A stretch of DNA of 64,000 nucleotides from CAZCTC01 sp964501335 (GTDB taxonomy: Bacteria > Chloroflexota > Anaerolineae > B4-G1 > SLSP01): positions 1 through 64,000 of the forward strand of contig CAZCTC010000044.1 in assembly GCA_964501335.1 (NCBI GenBank), given 5' to 3'. Position numbers and translations under genes: made by a program. Below, in pieces: positions 12,694 to 23,122 of the stretch. Position 1 is the first letter of the stretch. Each line of letters starts with the position of its first letter. The notes beneath the pieces are model-generated. The model was not told where the DNA came from. It searched no databases and worked only from the letters and a program-made list of their open reading frames with translations.

Positions 12694-15600
12694 ATGACCG
12701 ACTCAGCCGATGCCGGGAACAAAATCTTCGAACAGAATAATCAGCAGGTTGGGCAGCAGGTCAATGTTGCGGGAGATTACATTGACAATTCCAATACCAA
12801 TGGCAAAGTAAGTTTTACTCCTGAACAGTGGGCTGCGGCTGAAGCGCGTTACCGTGAACTGGCGCTGCAATCTTGCGATATTATCGATCTGGCCAACCTG
12901 CCGGAAGATCGACAGATAATGTCCAAACAACTGGAATTGCGGCGGCTTTACGTTCCCTTGCGGGCTAGAGTGGAGCGGTTGACCGAGGATACGGATGATG
13001 CTATCCAGGCGCGGTTGGAGGTGATGGAAGAAAGCCGGCGAACTGCTCAGTGGGAGCAGCCTGGAAAAGGACCCAAAAGAGATATTTATTCTGGGGACCG
13101 TTTTCCAGTTGGTGATCGTTTGGCCAAGGCTCGCCGACTGGTTGTGTTAGGCGATCCGGGGGCCGGCAAAAGTACTCTTTTGCGTTGGATTGCTACGGCT
13201 TATCTTTTACGGTTGAAGGCGGATAGTGATTGGCAATCGTTGCCGGATGTTCAGACGCTACCGGAAGAAGCGTGGTTACCTATCTATATCCGTTGCCGTG
13301 AATTGACCGCGGAAGAAGTGCGTGGAACACTGGATGATTTCCTTTGCCGTACCTTGCGTATGGTGGAAATGAGCGATGAACAGGCTGCCTGTTTCCGGGC
13401 ATTTTTGCCGGAAAAGTTACGTCGGGGAGATGCACTGTTACTGATCGATGGTTTGGATGAGATTCAAGATCCGGGTTTGCGAGCGCAGTTTTCCCGGCAT
13501 ATTGAACAACTTGCGGTGGCTTATGAACGTGCGCCTATTATTGCTACATCCCGAATTGTGGGGTATCGGGAGATGCGTTTGCGGATCGGGCGCGGTTTTG
13601 AACATTTGATTATCACCGATTTGGAAAAGGCCGAAAAGGACGATTTTATCCGCCGTTGGTGTGAACTCGTTGAGCGACCGGAGCGGAAAGAAGCTGCGGC
13701 AAGTGAATTGATTCACGATATCCACAGTAGTGATCGTATCGAACGGCTTACCGGTAATCCAATGTTATTAACCACGATGGCTTTGGTCAAGCGCAGGGTA
13801 GGCCGGCTACCTTCACGTCGAGTAAAACTGTATGAAGAAGCCGTTCGAGTGTTGCTTTACTGGCGCAGCGATGTGGATAAACCTCTGGATGAGCGGGAAG
13901 CTTTGCCTCAACTGGAATATCTGGCTTATGCCATGTGCCGGCGTGGAATTCAACAAATCCATCGAGAAGATGTTTTGACATTGTTGGAAGAAATGCGCGC
14001 TGTTTATCCTAATCTTCGGCAGGTCCAGAATCGTAGTCCTGAAGATTTTCTGCGTTTATTAGAGGCGCGCACTGGGGTATTGATTGAATCTGGATATACG
14101 CGATATGATGGGCAACTGGTCCCTGTTTATGAATTTCGCCATCTTACTTTTCAGGAATATTTGGCTGGTCTGGCGTTGGTACAGGGTAAATATCCTGGTT
14201 TCCAAAAGGGGTGGCGATTAGCGGATATCGTGGCGCTTTTGGCTGGAGAGGTTACCGAGCTCAAGGACGGCGGGGATAGAGAATGGGCGGTTGTAGGAAA
14301 CTGGCGTGAAGCGATTCGTCTTTGTGTAGCGATATGCAACGATGAAGATGTTGATGAGGTTCTATTGTCGATTTTGCGCCCGGGGATGGGAGAAGACTCT
14401 TCCATTACGGCTTACCCACGTGCTGTTCTGGCCGCACTTTGTCTGGCGGATGAGCCGGATGCTACTGAATCTGTTGTACAGGAAGTATTGCAGACGTTTT
14501 GCGCTCAGGTAGACGTGGTGGATTACCATGGGAACTATTCGCACACCATGCTTGGTGTTGCGGCTTTGGAAGTGGCAGTTTCAGCCTGGGGAGAAAAATT
14601 GCGGTTATTGCTGGTTGAAGAATTTTGCCGACAACCGTTTGTGTGTTGCATGAATTTCGGAGAACTTTGTGGAATGATGGTTCTCGCTCGTTTAGATGAA
14701 AGCGTCGATCAAGATTGGTTAGAGCAGCAGATGCCGGTTTTGGTAAGTGGCGGGATCCCGGCTATTGAAATTTTGTGGGCAACCATACGATCTGTTTCTT
14801 ATAAAGAGATTTATATGATTCCTGATCTTTTTACTGTTTTGGCAGATTTGTTTTTAAAAGATATTGATGCGGCTCGTGCTGTAGCTTATCTATTATTTTC
14901 TTTTAATGACAATGCCTTTAATAGAAGCCAATTTTGGCGCCCCGACAGAAAACAGTTGGATCGTATTTGGGATTGTGTAAATAGTTGGAAAGGCGATCCT
15001 TTTGTTGTATTTCTATTAACTTTGATTTTAAGTTATGCCAGGGATTCTCGATCGTTGCCGTGGTTGTTATTGCTATTAGAATCTCAAGATCCTCTGGTAA
15101 GAGGGGGGGCTACGACTGCTCTAGGGGATTTTGGTGATTTATGTGCTGTAGAACCGTTACTGGCCCGATTGGAGGATTTTGATCCTTCTGTACGAGAAAA
15201 TGTGGTTGAAGCTTTAGGAAAGTTTAGTGATATACGTGTGGTAGATCCCCTGTTGCTGCGGTTGAAGGATTCGGAAGTGTCTGTGCGACAGGCTGCTGTT
15301 AAAGTGTTGGGAAAACTCGGTGATCTTCGGGTTTTGGATCCTTTGTTGGAATGCCTGAGCGATCCAGACCCTGCAGTGCAAAGGGATGTGGTTGAAGCCT
15401 TGGGGCAATTGGGCGATGTTCGAGCAACCGAAACGTTGCTTGGGCGTTTAGAGATCCAAGATGTTAAAATGCGCGGTTCTGCGGCACAGGCCTTAGGCCA
15501 ATTAGGTGATGTACGAGCGCTAGAATCTTTAGCCGTGTTATTGAAAGATCCAGCTCTTGAGGTACGGGAAGTAGCTTTAAAAGCTTTAGGGCAGATAAAA

Positions 15601-17646
15601 GATTTGCGGGCGGCGGAGCTTGTGGTTGAACAATTGGGAAACAGGGATTTGGGGATGGGGATGACCGTTGAAGATGTTCTGAGTGAGATGGGAGTTTTTG
15701 TTATAGAGCCGTTAATTGGACGCTTAAATGATCCGGTTCCCGGAATCCGGCAAGTTGTAATAAGGTTATTAGGGAGATTTGATGATGTTCGAATAGTAAA
15801 AGCCTTTATTTCACGGTTGAATGACTCGAATTCATGGGAGCAATTGGATATTAGGGAGAGTCTGTTACTTGCAAAGAGGGAATCCGTGTTGGAATCCTTG
15901 TTGGCAGAAATGTGTGATTTGGATTCGAGTGTACGGGTGACGGTCGCTAGATTTATAGGGGAACTTAACGATGTGCGGGCAGCAGAGCATTTATTGAAAC
16001 AATTAAGTGATCCACAACCTGCGATGCGACAGGCTGTGATCAGGTCGTTAGCGAAAATCGGCGATCGGAGTGTGATAGAACACATAGCAAAATGTCTGGA
16101 TGATCCAGTAAGTCTTGTGCGGCAAAGTGCAGCAGAAGCTTTGGGGAAACTGGGCGATATGCGCGAAATTGGTTCGCTGGTGGCACATTTTGATGATCCA
16201 GAGATTGGGGTGCGGGTAGCAATAGAAAGATCTTTAATTGGAATTGGAAAACCGGTGGGAAAGCTTTTATCTCAACGATTGAGCGATCCTGATGTTGCTG
16301 TTCGGTTATCTGTGGTTAAGATTGTGATGTTATGTAATGATATGCAGGCAATAGATCTTCTTTTAGACCAGTTGGAAGATTCTAATGCTGACGTGCGGAA
16401 AGCTGTAATTGAAGCATTAGGAGCATTGGGGGATGCGCGTGTCGTTGATCCATTAATAGCAAAGTTGGAAGATCCTGTACCTGATGTACGGAGAAGGGCA
16501 GCAAATGCATTAAGAGAACTTGGAGATGTTAAAGCGGTAGAACCTTTATTGAAGCTCGTGAATGATTCGGAATCTATTGGTTTGACCGCAGTTATTGAAG
16601 CTTTAGGAAAATTAGGGGATGTTCGGGCCGTAGAACCCCTTTTAGCAAAGCTGGATGATGAGGATGATGATAATTTTCTTGTGCCTCTTGTTGCAAGAAA
16701 AGCGTTAATTGGAATTGGAGAACCTGGGGTGGTTCGATTAATAGAAGAGTTGAACGATCCGTCTGGTGTAAATCCGTCTATCATTGAGATTTTAGGGGAA
16801 ATTGGTGATCTACGAGCCGTAGAACCTGTAATGGCATATTTGAGTGATTCTCGAATTTTCGTGAGGGAAGCCGCCATTGAAGCTCTGGGACTACTTGGTG
16901 ATGCACGGGCGGTAGATCCTTTGTTGATACAATGGAACGCTTCGGACAGCTTTGTACGAAAAAGGGTAAAAATAGCGTTGGTAAGAATAGGACCTTCCGC
17001 AGTAGAAGCGCTTTTAGCGGCTTTGAGATCTCCGGAACCAGCTATACGTTTATTTGTAGTAGAAGTTTTAAACTTGATTGGCGATGTGCGAGCTGTAGAT
17101 TCACTGGTAATCTTGCTGAATGATCCTGATGTTCGCGTGAGAAGGGTTGTCGTTGAATTTTTGAGGAAATTTGGCGATATTCAAACGGTGGAGCCATTGA
17201 TAGCACAGTTGAACGATCCTGAAGCTGATGTGAGAAAGGCTGTCATTGAAGCTTTGGGGAAAATTGGTGATGCGCGATCTGTGGTCCCGTTGATGATGCG
17301 ATTGGATGATTCGAATGGTGATATGCGCCAGGCGGCGATCGAATCATTAGGTCAGTTCGGTGATGCGCAACGGTTGGTAAAATTGACCGGCTATTTAAAA
17401 CCCTCGATACGTTGCGCTTTATCTGAAGTTTGGTCGCGAAGATGTTCCGATGAGAAAGATCAAAAATTGTTTTTTGTTGATGTGGGCGCTTGGGCCCCTA
17501 ATACTTACATGGATTTTTATGTTCCTATCGATGCTGCTCGCTTACAAAAAGCCTCTTCCAGTCTAGACCTGCCCGTCGAAGAGATCCGCCGGCGCTACGA
17601 AGCCCTGGCCCAGCAGTTCCCGTTGAAGCTGGCCTGGTTGGAATAG
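12694..17646 (+). CDS. NACHT NTPase with C-terminal HEAT repeats
   Basis: A 1650-residue NLR-like sensor. The N-terminus (QQVGQQVNVAGDYI) resembles short beta-repeat leaders seen before bacterial NACHT domains. The NACHT domain has GDPGAGKST (153-161), LIDGLDEI (250-257) and a sensor-like ATSRIVGYR (about 286-294). A winged-helix-like region with FRHLTFQEYLAGLAL follows (about 488). From about residue 790 to 1560 it carries more than 20 HEAT/PBS-lyase-like repeats (DVRAVEPLL..L.D....VR..). Start 12694 is preceded by GAGGGACC. The last roughly 35 codons (after 17540) are GC-rich, unlike the AT-rich HEAT array, and may come from another gene. Bacterial NACHT proteins often recognise phage components and trigger cell death; the ligand here is unknown. 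It lies between a methylase relic and the intact methylase. Confidence 0.85.
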   Translation: MTDSADAGNKIFEQNNQQVGQQVNVAGDYIDNSNTNGKVSFTPEQWAAAEARYRELALQSCDIIDLANLPEDRQIMSKQLELRRLYVPLRARVERLTEDTDDAIQARLEVMEESRRTAQWEQPGKGPKRDIYSGDRFPVGDRLAKARRLVVLGDPGAGKSTLLRWIATAYLLRLKADSDWQSLPDVQTLPEEAWLPIYIRCRELTAEEVRGTLDDFLCRTLRMVEMSDEQAACFRAFLPEKLRRGDALLLIDGLDEIQDPGLRAQFSRHIEQLAVAYERAPIIATSRIVGYREMRLRIGRGFEHLIITDLEKAEKDDFIRRWCELVERPERKEAAASELIHDIHSSDRIERLTGNPMLLTTMALVKRRVGRLPSRRVKLYEEAVRVLLYWRSDVDKPLDEREALPQLEYLAYAMCRRGIQQIHREDVLTLLEEMRAVYPNLRQVQNRSPEDFLRLLEARTGVLIESGYTRYDGQLVPVYEFRHLTFQEYLAGLALVQGKYPGFQKGWRLADIVALLAGEVTELKDGGDREWAVVGNWREAIRLCVAICNDEDVDEVLLSILRPGMGEDSSITAYPRAVLAALCLADEPDATESVVQEVLQTFCAQVDVVDYHGNYSHTMLGVAALEVAVSAWGEKLRLLLVEEFCRQPFVCCMNFGELCGMMVLARLDESVDQDWLEQQMPVLVSGGIPAIEILWATIRSVSYKEIYMIPDLFTVLADLFLKDIDAARAVAYLLFSFNDNAFNRSQFWRPDRKQLDRIWDCVNSWKGDPFVVFLLTLILSYARDSRSLPWLLLLLESQDPLVRGGATTALGDFGDLCAVEPLLARLEDFDPSVRENVVEALGKFSDIRVVDPLLLRLKDSEVSVRQAAVKVLGKLGDLRVLDPLLECLSDPDPAVQRDVVEALGQLGDVRATETLLGRLEIQDVKMRGSAAQALGQLGDVRALESLAVLLKDPALEVREVALKALGQIKDLRAAELVVEQLGNRDLGMGMTVEDVLSEMGVFVIEPLIGRLNDPVPGIRQVVIRLLGRFDDVRIVKAFISRLNDSNSWEQLDIRESLLLAKRESVLESLLAEMCDLDSSVRVTVARFIGELNDVRAAEHLLKQLSDPQPAMRQAVIRSLAKIGDRSVIEHIAKCLDDPVSLVRQSAAEALGKLGDMREIGSLVAHFDDPEIGVRVAIERSLIGIGKPVGKLLSQRLSDPDVAVRLSVVKIVMLCNDMQAIDLLLDQLEDSNADVRKAVIEALGALGDARVVDPLIAKLEDPVPDVRRRAANALRELGDVKAVEPLLKLVNDSESIGLTAVIEALGKLGDVRAVEPLLAKLDDEDDDNFLVPLVARKALIGIGEPGVVRLIEELNDPSGVNPSIIEILGEIGDLRAVEPVMAYLSDSRIFVREAAIEALGLLGDARAVDPLLIQWNASDSFVRKRVKIALVRIGPSAVEALLAALRSPEPAIRLFVVEVLNLIGDVRAVDSLVILLNDPDVRVRRVVVEFLRKFGDIQTVEPLIAQLNDPEADVRKAVIEALGKIGDARSVVPLMMRLDDSNGDMRQAAIESLGQFGDAQRLVKLTGYLKPSIRCALSEVWSRRCSDEKDQKLFFVDVGAWAPNTYMDFYVPIDAARLQKASSSLDLPVEEIRRRYEALAQQFPLKLAWLE

Positions 17647-17701
17647 ATCAGCCTTTATCAAGAAATTAATGCCCGGTCTCCGGGCCGAGAAGGATAACTC
17701 A

Positions 17702-20494
17702 ATGACCTATCACCGTAAACTCATCGAAGTCGCGCTCCCTTTGGAGGCCATCAGCCGCGAGTCGGCCCGCGAGAAATCGATCCGGCATGGACATCCCAGC
17801 ACGTTACATCTCTGGTGGTCGCGTAAACCATTGGCAACGGCACGGGCGGTGATTTTTGCGCAGATGGTGGATGATCCTTCTTCGCATCCCGAGCTGTTCC
17901 CGACGGAAGAGGCTCAAACGGCGGAACGACAGCGGCTTTTCCGGCTGATCGAGGAGCTGGTGAAGTGGGAGAATGTGAACAACGAGGCGCTGCTGGAGGA
18001 GGCCCGCGCGGAGATCCGCAAGAGCGCCGGCCCGGGTGGACCGCCTCCGCTGCTCGATCCTTTCGCCGGCGGCGGTTCGATTCCGCTGGAGGCGCAGCGC
18101 CTGGGCCTGGAAGCCCACGCCAGTGACCTTAACCCGGTGGCGGTGTTGATCAACAAGGCGTTGATCGAGATCCCGCCGAAATTCGCCAACCAGCCGCCGG
18201 TCCATCCCCCGGAGGAGAATAACGGCAAATCATTGCCGCTTTTTGAACGGGAATGGAAGGGGGCGCAGGGGCTGGCCGAGGATGTGCGCTATTACGGTCG
18301 GTGGATGCGCGATGAAGCGGAACGGCGGATCGGACATCTTTATCCCAAGGCGCAGTTGCCGCCGGAGATGGGCGGCGGCGAGGCCACGGTGATCGCCTGG
18401 CTCTGGGCCCGCACAGTGACCTGTCCCAATCCGGCCTGTAGCGCAAAGATGCCGTTAGTCAGTAAGTTTTGGCTTTCAACGAAGCCGGGAAAACAGGCAT
18501 GGATTGAACCAATAATTGATCGTACTACAACTCCACCCCTCATACATTTTGAAGTTCGAAATGGAGAGGATAAGCCTCGCGAAGGAACAGTAAATCGAAG
18601 TGGGGCAACTTGTATATGTTGCGGTACTGTAGTTCCGTTTGATCATATTCGAATTGAGGGCCGAGCTGGACGGATGGGAACCCAATTATTAGCAATAGTA
18701 GCGGAATATTCACGCGGGAGAATTTATCTGCCATCTCAAGAGAATCACGTAACAGTTGCTGCGTGTGCTCAGCCTCAAAATGTACCAGATACTTATTTAC
18801 CTGAAAAAGCACTTGGTTTTCGAGTCCAATTATATGGAATGACAAAACATCGGGATCTTTTTACTTTTCGACAACTTACTGTTCTAACCGTTCTTAGTGA
18901 TTTGGTCTCTGAGTTTCATAATCAAATATATGAAGCTGCTTTTAGCGTTTTAGGTGACAAGGCAGCAGCTTACGCGGATGCCGTAATAACTTATCTTGGA
19001 TTAGGAGTGAGCAAGATAGCTGACTATAACAGTTCCCTGGTAATTTGGAGCCAGGGACGAGATCAAGCTAAAAATACCTTTGCACGGCAAGCGATTCCAA
19101 TGGTGTGGGACTTTTCAGAGATTAACCCATTTGCTAAGGCTGCTGGTGATTTGGCTACAACTTTATCTGGGATTTGCGAAGTGCTTGAACGAGGTGTTGC
19201 GCTTAAATCACAGGGCAATATTCAACAACGTGAAGCCATGACTGGTAATCCAGGAATAATCCCCTGTATTTCAACTGACCCTCCTTATTATGACAATATT
19301 GGTTATGCAGATCTTTCAGATTATTTTTATATTTGGTTGCGTCATTCTTTAATAAAAGTTTATCCTGAATTACTCAGTACATTGTTGGTTCCAAAAGCTC
19401 AGGAATTAATAGCTACACCTTATCGCTTTGAGGGAGACAAGGTTCAAGCTCAACATTTTTTCGAAGAAGGATTGGGTAATGCTTTTTCTCAAATGCGTTC
19501 AATTGCTCACTCGAGTTATCCCGTAACTGTATACTATGCATTTAAACAGTCCGAGAATGATGACGGTGACGGTGAATCCTCTGAGATATTAAACGTTGCT
19601 TCAACCGGTTGGGAAACTATGTTGGAAGGACTGATTCGCGCCGGTTTTACCATTACCGGTACTTGGCCTATACATACTGAGCGAATTGCTCGAAGTACAA
19701 GTATAGGCACCAATGCTCTCGCTTCTTCTATTGTCCTCGTCTGCCGCCCTCGTCCCGAGGATGCCCCCTTTGCCAGCCGGCGTGAATTCCTCAATGCCCT
19801 GCAGCGCGAACTGCCGGCTGCATTGCGCGATCTCCAGAAAGGCAACATCGCTCCCGTCGATCTGGCGCAGGCCTCGATCGGACCCGGCATGGCGATCTAT
19901 TCGCGGTATAAGCGGGTGCTGGAGGCCGATGGTTCCTCCATGCATGTTCGCACCGCGCTGGCATTGATCAACCAGGCGTTGGACAGCTATCTGGCAGAAC
20001 AGGAAGGCGAATATGACACGGATACCCGCTGGGCGCTGGCCTGGTACGAGCAATTTGCCTTCGAGGAAGGTCCATTCGGCGATGCGGAGACGCTTTCCAA
20101 GGCCAAGAATACCAGCGTCCAGGGATTGGTCGAAGCGGGTTTCCTCTTTGCCCGGGGCGGCAAAGTGCGGTTGCTCAAGCGGGATGAGTTGCCGGTCAAT
20201 TGGGACCCGGCGAAGGATGTCCGGCTCACGGCCTGGGATGTGGCGCAGCATATGATTCGGGCGCTGGAGACGAAGGGCGAGGTGGGGGCGGCGGATTTGC
20301 TGTCACGCCTGCCGTCGGGGGAGTTGGGCGAGACGGCGCGCGATCTGGCCTATCGGCTCTACACGCTGTGCGAGCGCAAGGGCTGGGCCAACGAAGCGCT
20401 GCCCTACAACGGTCTGGTGGTCGCCTGGTCGGAGATTTCACGTCTGGCGGTGGAGAAGCGTAAGGGGAAGCTGGAGCAGGGGCGGATGTTTTAG
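17702..20494 (+). CDS. DUF1156 DNA methyltransferase (Hma-type, amino-methylase)
   Basis: A 930-residue DNA amino-methyltransferase of the anti-phage-associated DUF1156 family. The N-terminus LIEVALPLEAISRESAREKS is diagnostic. The SAM-binding motif LDPFAGGG lies at 118-125 and the catalytic motif DPPYYDN at 526-532 (adenine-N6 or cytosine-N4). Two C-x-x-C pairs, CPNPAC and CICC (about residues 240-305), suggest a zinc site. Start 17702 is preceded by GAAGGA; the longer frame starts upstream without one. The gene is mosaic: about 18455-19720 is AT-rich while both ends are GC-rich, so the middle section containing the catalytic motif and probably target recognition was likely exchanged. It should mark host DNA so that the helicase/ATPase partners attack only unmodified DNA. 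Confidence 0.88.
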   Translation: MTYHRKLIEVALPLEAISRESAREKSIRHGHPSTLHLWWSRKPLATARAVIFAQMVDDPSSHPELFPTEEAQTAERQRLFRLIEELVKWENVNNEALLEEARAEIRKSAGPGGPPPLLDPFAGGGSIPLEAQRLGLEAHASDLNPVAVLINKALIEIPPKFANQPPVHPPEENNGKSLPLFEREWKGAQGLAEDVRYYGRWMRDEAERRIGHLYPKAQLPPEMGGGEATVIAWLWARTVTCPNPACSAKMPLVSKFWLSTKPGKQAWIEPIIDRTTTPPLIHFEVRNGEDKPREGTVNRSGATCICCGTVVPFDHIRIEGRAGRMGTQLLAIVAEYSRGRIYLPSQENHVTVAACAQPQNVPDTYLPEKALGFRVQLYGMTKHRDLFTFRQLTVLTVLSDLVSEFHNQIYEAAFSVLGDKAAAYADAVITYLGLGVSKIADYNSSLVIWSQGRDQAKNTFARQAIPMVWDFSEINPFAKAAGDLATTLSGICEVLERGVALKSQGNIQQREAMTGNPGIIPCISTDPPYYDNIGYADLSDYFYIWLRHSLIKVYPELLSTLLVPKAQELIATPYRFEGDKVQAQHFFEEGLGNAFSQMRSIAHSSYPVTVYYAFKQSENDDGDGESSEILNVASTGWETMLEGLIRAGFTITGTWPIHTERIARSTSIGTNALASSIVLVCRPRPEDAPFASRREFLNALQRELPAALRDLQKGNIAPVDLAQASIGPGMAIYSRYKRVLEADGSSMHVRTALALINQALDSYLAEQEGEYDTDTRWALAWYEQFAFEEGPFGDAETLSKAKNTSVQGLVEAGFLFARGGKVRLLKRDELPVNWDPAKDVRLTAWDVAQHMIRALETKGEVGAADLLSRLPSGELGETARDLAYRLYTLCERKGWANEALPYNGLVVAWSEISRLAVEKRKGKLEQGRMF

Positions 20495-20555
20495 AGTTAA
20501 ATCAAGTTTTTATTGTAATTAATCAATTTTTTTGCTTCAGAAAGGGTGAGCGGCC

Positions 20556-23030
20556 ATGAAAACATTAACAACGCATGAGCAAATTAAAGTTAAAATAACA
20601 GCATTTTTATTTAATAAAAAATCAGATGCTCTTCGTAGTGAGATGTACAGAGCTCTATGTTTGCATGTTTTGAGTGATGCTGATCAACCTTTAAGTAAAG
20701 AAGATGTAGCCGAATTGGTAGCTTCAGCGTTAGGTAGCGAGGTTAAGTTAACAGACAGCTTAAGAGCCGTTGTGTTTCAGACATTACAAGATTTAATTAA
20801 TGAAAAAATAATTGTAAATAAAAATGGTAATGGAGATGAATATATATTAACCTCTAGTGAAATTCAGCTTCTCCCTGATTCGACCGCTCAAAATGAATTA
20901 TATGAAGTTATAAAAAAGGAAATAACTCAAATAGCTAGAGAAATTAACCCCCGTGTTATGGGAGGACAATTAGATGCTCTTTTTGATTTTTATTTGGAAA
21001 TTTCTAACATAGTTGCTGCACATCAAATAAAATTTATATCACAAGGGATAGTCAATAATGGGGTTGAAATAGAAGAAAGAAGTGAAATTTCGGAAAGGGT
21101 TTCGGAAATTACTGCTCGGTATGCCATAGACACAATTCTTGGAGGGCAAAAGGATATATTTATTTTTAAGACTTTATTAAGACCTAGTTCTGTTTTAGTG
21201 GATTATTTGTATCGGCTTATCCAAGTAAATGTTATTACTCGTTTATTGGCTTGGGATCCTGATTTAGCCTATTTACAACGTTCTATTTTATCCGGAAAGA
21301 CTCTTTATCTTGATAGTAGCATTTTGTTTGTAATATCGCAAAAAAGTCATTCGCTGCATCATCTTTTGTTAAGCGTGCTGGGTGCTACTCGGAATGAATT
21401 GAATGTGAGACTTGTTGTCCATGAAGAGACGCTCAGAGAATATGAACATGTACTTGTTAGAGCCGAGGATGAATTTAATAGAGAGCAGAGAAATCTAAGA
21501 GAGATAATTAAAAGCTGTAAGAAATATGGCGAAAATCCGGTCGACTGGCTCGATAGTTCTATACTTTCTGACTTTATTGTGAATAATTCTGAAAAGGTTG
21601 ATCTCCATTCATGGCAAAAATATAGAAATAGCATTACTGGAAAAAATTTTACGAATACACTTAAGAGTCTTTCTATCGAAATTGACTCGAATTCTATTTT
21701 TGTACCAGATCCTCCTTATGAAGATTTGAAAGAAAAGATAATTTTGGCTAGTAAGCATCAAGTAGAAAACAAAAGAAAGGGAAAAATAAAACAAAGTCCA
21801 GAGCATGATGCAAAACTTTTTTATTATCTTAACTCGAAACGAAGCAAAGGAGAGTCGGGTGAATCTTCTTTAGGATATAACACTTATTTGATGACTTTAG
21901 ATGGCTCTTTAGTTAACTTCATAGGAAAAATGAGAATTCCGTATGTTGAAACGTATTTTATTTATCCCAATCAATGGTATGAAGTCACCTTTCCTTTTTT
22001 AAGGATAAATGCTACTCAAATTCCCGGTTTTATTTCAGGCATGACATCCTTAGTATTTTCTTCAGCTTTTCCGGCCCTGATGCCATTAGTTCCACTCGAA
22101 TTATGTTCTTATGTTTTTGATTCAGGTGGCATGGATTTACCTATGGGCTCGATTCATAATGTAATATGCTCACTTGTAGAAGAACGATTGATTGATAGTC
22201 TTACTTCTGATGGTAATGATTATAAACGGCAAGAAGCCCAAATACGAATACAGCAACTTATAGCAGAAGAGGTCAAAAACCGATCCCATGAAATTTTAGA
22301 TCTCGAGAGAAAATCGCAAGATCTAAATGAGAAGCAAGAGGTTTTGCAGGTAAAAATAGAAGCCTTAACTGAAGAACAAAAAAATTTAGATGAATCCCTT
22401 CAGAAGAAAAGGGTAAGCCTCAGTAGGTATGATGAATTAGATTCTCAGTTGTTGGAATTAGAAGAAAAGCGAGATAAAGAGTTGCGCGATCTTCGTTCTG
22501 CGAATGAAGAAAAACTAGCGCAGAAAGAAGCGGAACTCAATCTATTAATAAAACAAAAGGAAGAAATCGTTGATAAAAATGAAATTGATATTAAAGATTT
22601 GAAGAAAAAACAGTTGGATATGCAAAATGAATTAGATTACATTCGTGATATGCAAAATAAAGAGAAGGAGAGATTTGAAATTGAAAGGATAAATAAAAAC
22701 AAAAGAATAAAGAACTTTATAAAAGTTGGGGTAATAGTATTGATGGTATTTGGAGTGTTAACTGGAGTTTTGATATCTCATTATTTACAAATAAATCTAA
22801 TTATTACTGGAATTGTTACTGTATTTTTATTAATAGGTTTAATTCTATATCTATTAGAAAAGAACGCTGCATCTTTTATTGTTTATACGTTGGGTTTACT
22901 TGTGTTTGTAGGATGTCTTATTCAATCATCCTCGGACCTTATATTATGGATTATTCCTTTTTGTTTGGATGGTTTGGCATTTTTGGTTGATAGGATAGGG
23001 AAAAAAGAAACTGCAAAGGAGGAAAAATGA
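20556..23030 (+). CDS. PIN-like domain protein with coiled coil and C-terminal membrane helices
   Basis: An 824-residue AT-rich gene. Residues 250-455 carry spaced acidic residues in PIN-like contexts: LYLDSSILF (D253), HEETLREYEHV (E290/E295), EHDAKLFYYL (D418) and YLMTLDGSL (D449), so a metal-dependent RNase fold is plausible. A long charged coiled coil (about 565-705) leads to two or three transmembrane helices (about 718-815). This order puts a putative nuclease at the end of a coiled coil tethered to the membrane. It lies 61 nt after the methyltransferase and is followed by the DUF499 gene, all on one strand, so it is probably an effector or accessory of the locus. The N-terminal 240 residues are helical and unrecognised. 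The PIN call rests on motifs only. Confidence 0.6.
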   Translation: MKTLTTHEQIKVKITAFLFNKKSDALRSEMYRALCLHVLSDADQPLSKEDVAELVASALGSEVKLTDSLRAVVFQTLQDLINEKIIVNKNGNGDEYILTSSEIQLLPDSTAQNELYEVIKKEITQIAREINPRVMGGQLDALFDFYLEISNIVAAHQIKFISQGIVNNGVEIEERSEISERVSEITARYAIDTILGGQKDIFIFKTLLRPSSVLVDYLYRLIQVNVITRLLAWDPDLAYLQRSILSGKTLYLDSSILFVISQKSHSLHHLLLSVLGATRNELNVRLVVHEETLREYEHVLVRAEDEFNREQRNLREIIKSCKKYGENPVDWLDSSILSDFIVNNSEKVDLHSWQKYRNSITGKNFTNTLKSLSIEIDSNSIFVPDPPYEDLKEKIILASKHQVENKRKGKIKQSPEHDAKLFYYLNSKRSKGESGESSLGYNTYLMTLDGSLVNFIGKMRIPYVETYFIYPNQWYEVTFPFLRINATQIPGFISGMTSLVFSSAFPALMPLVPLELCSYVFDSGGMDLPMGSIHNVICSLVEERLIDSLTSDGNDYKRQEAQIRIQQLIAEEVKNRSHEILDLERKSQDLNEKQEVLQVKIEALTEEQKNLDESLQKKRVSLSRYDELDSQLLELEEKRDKELRDLRSANEEKLAQKEAELNLLIKQKEEIVDKNEIDIKDLKKKQLDMQNELDYIRDMQNKEKERFEIERINKNKRIKNFIKVGVIVLMVFGVLTGVLISHYLQINLIITGIVTVFLLIGLILYLLEKNAASFIVYTLGLLVFVGCLIQSSSDLILWIIPFCLDGLAFLVDRIGKKETAKEEK

Positions 23031-23122
23031 AATTACTGGGTTGCTATCTAAGTGATAAAGATTTTAGATAATTATTTTGATAGCGTTAAAAATAGGCAAC
23101 TAATGAATAAGAGGTGGATTCT

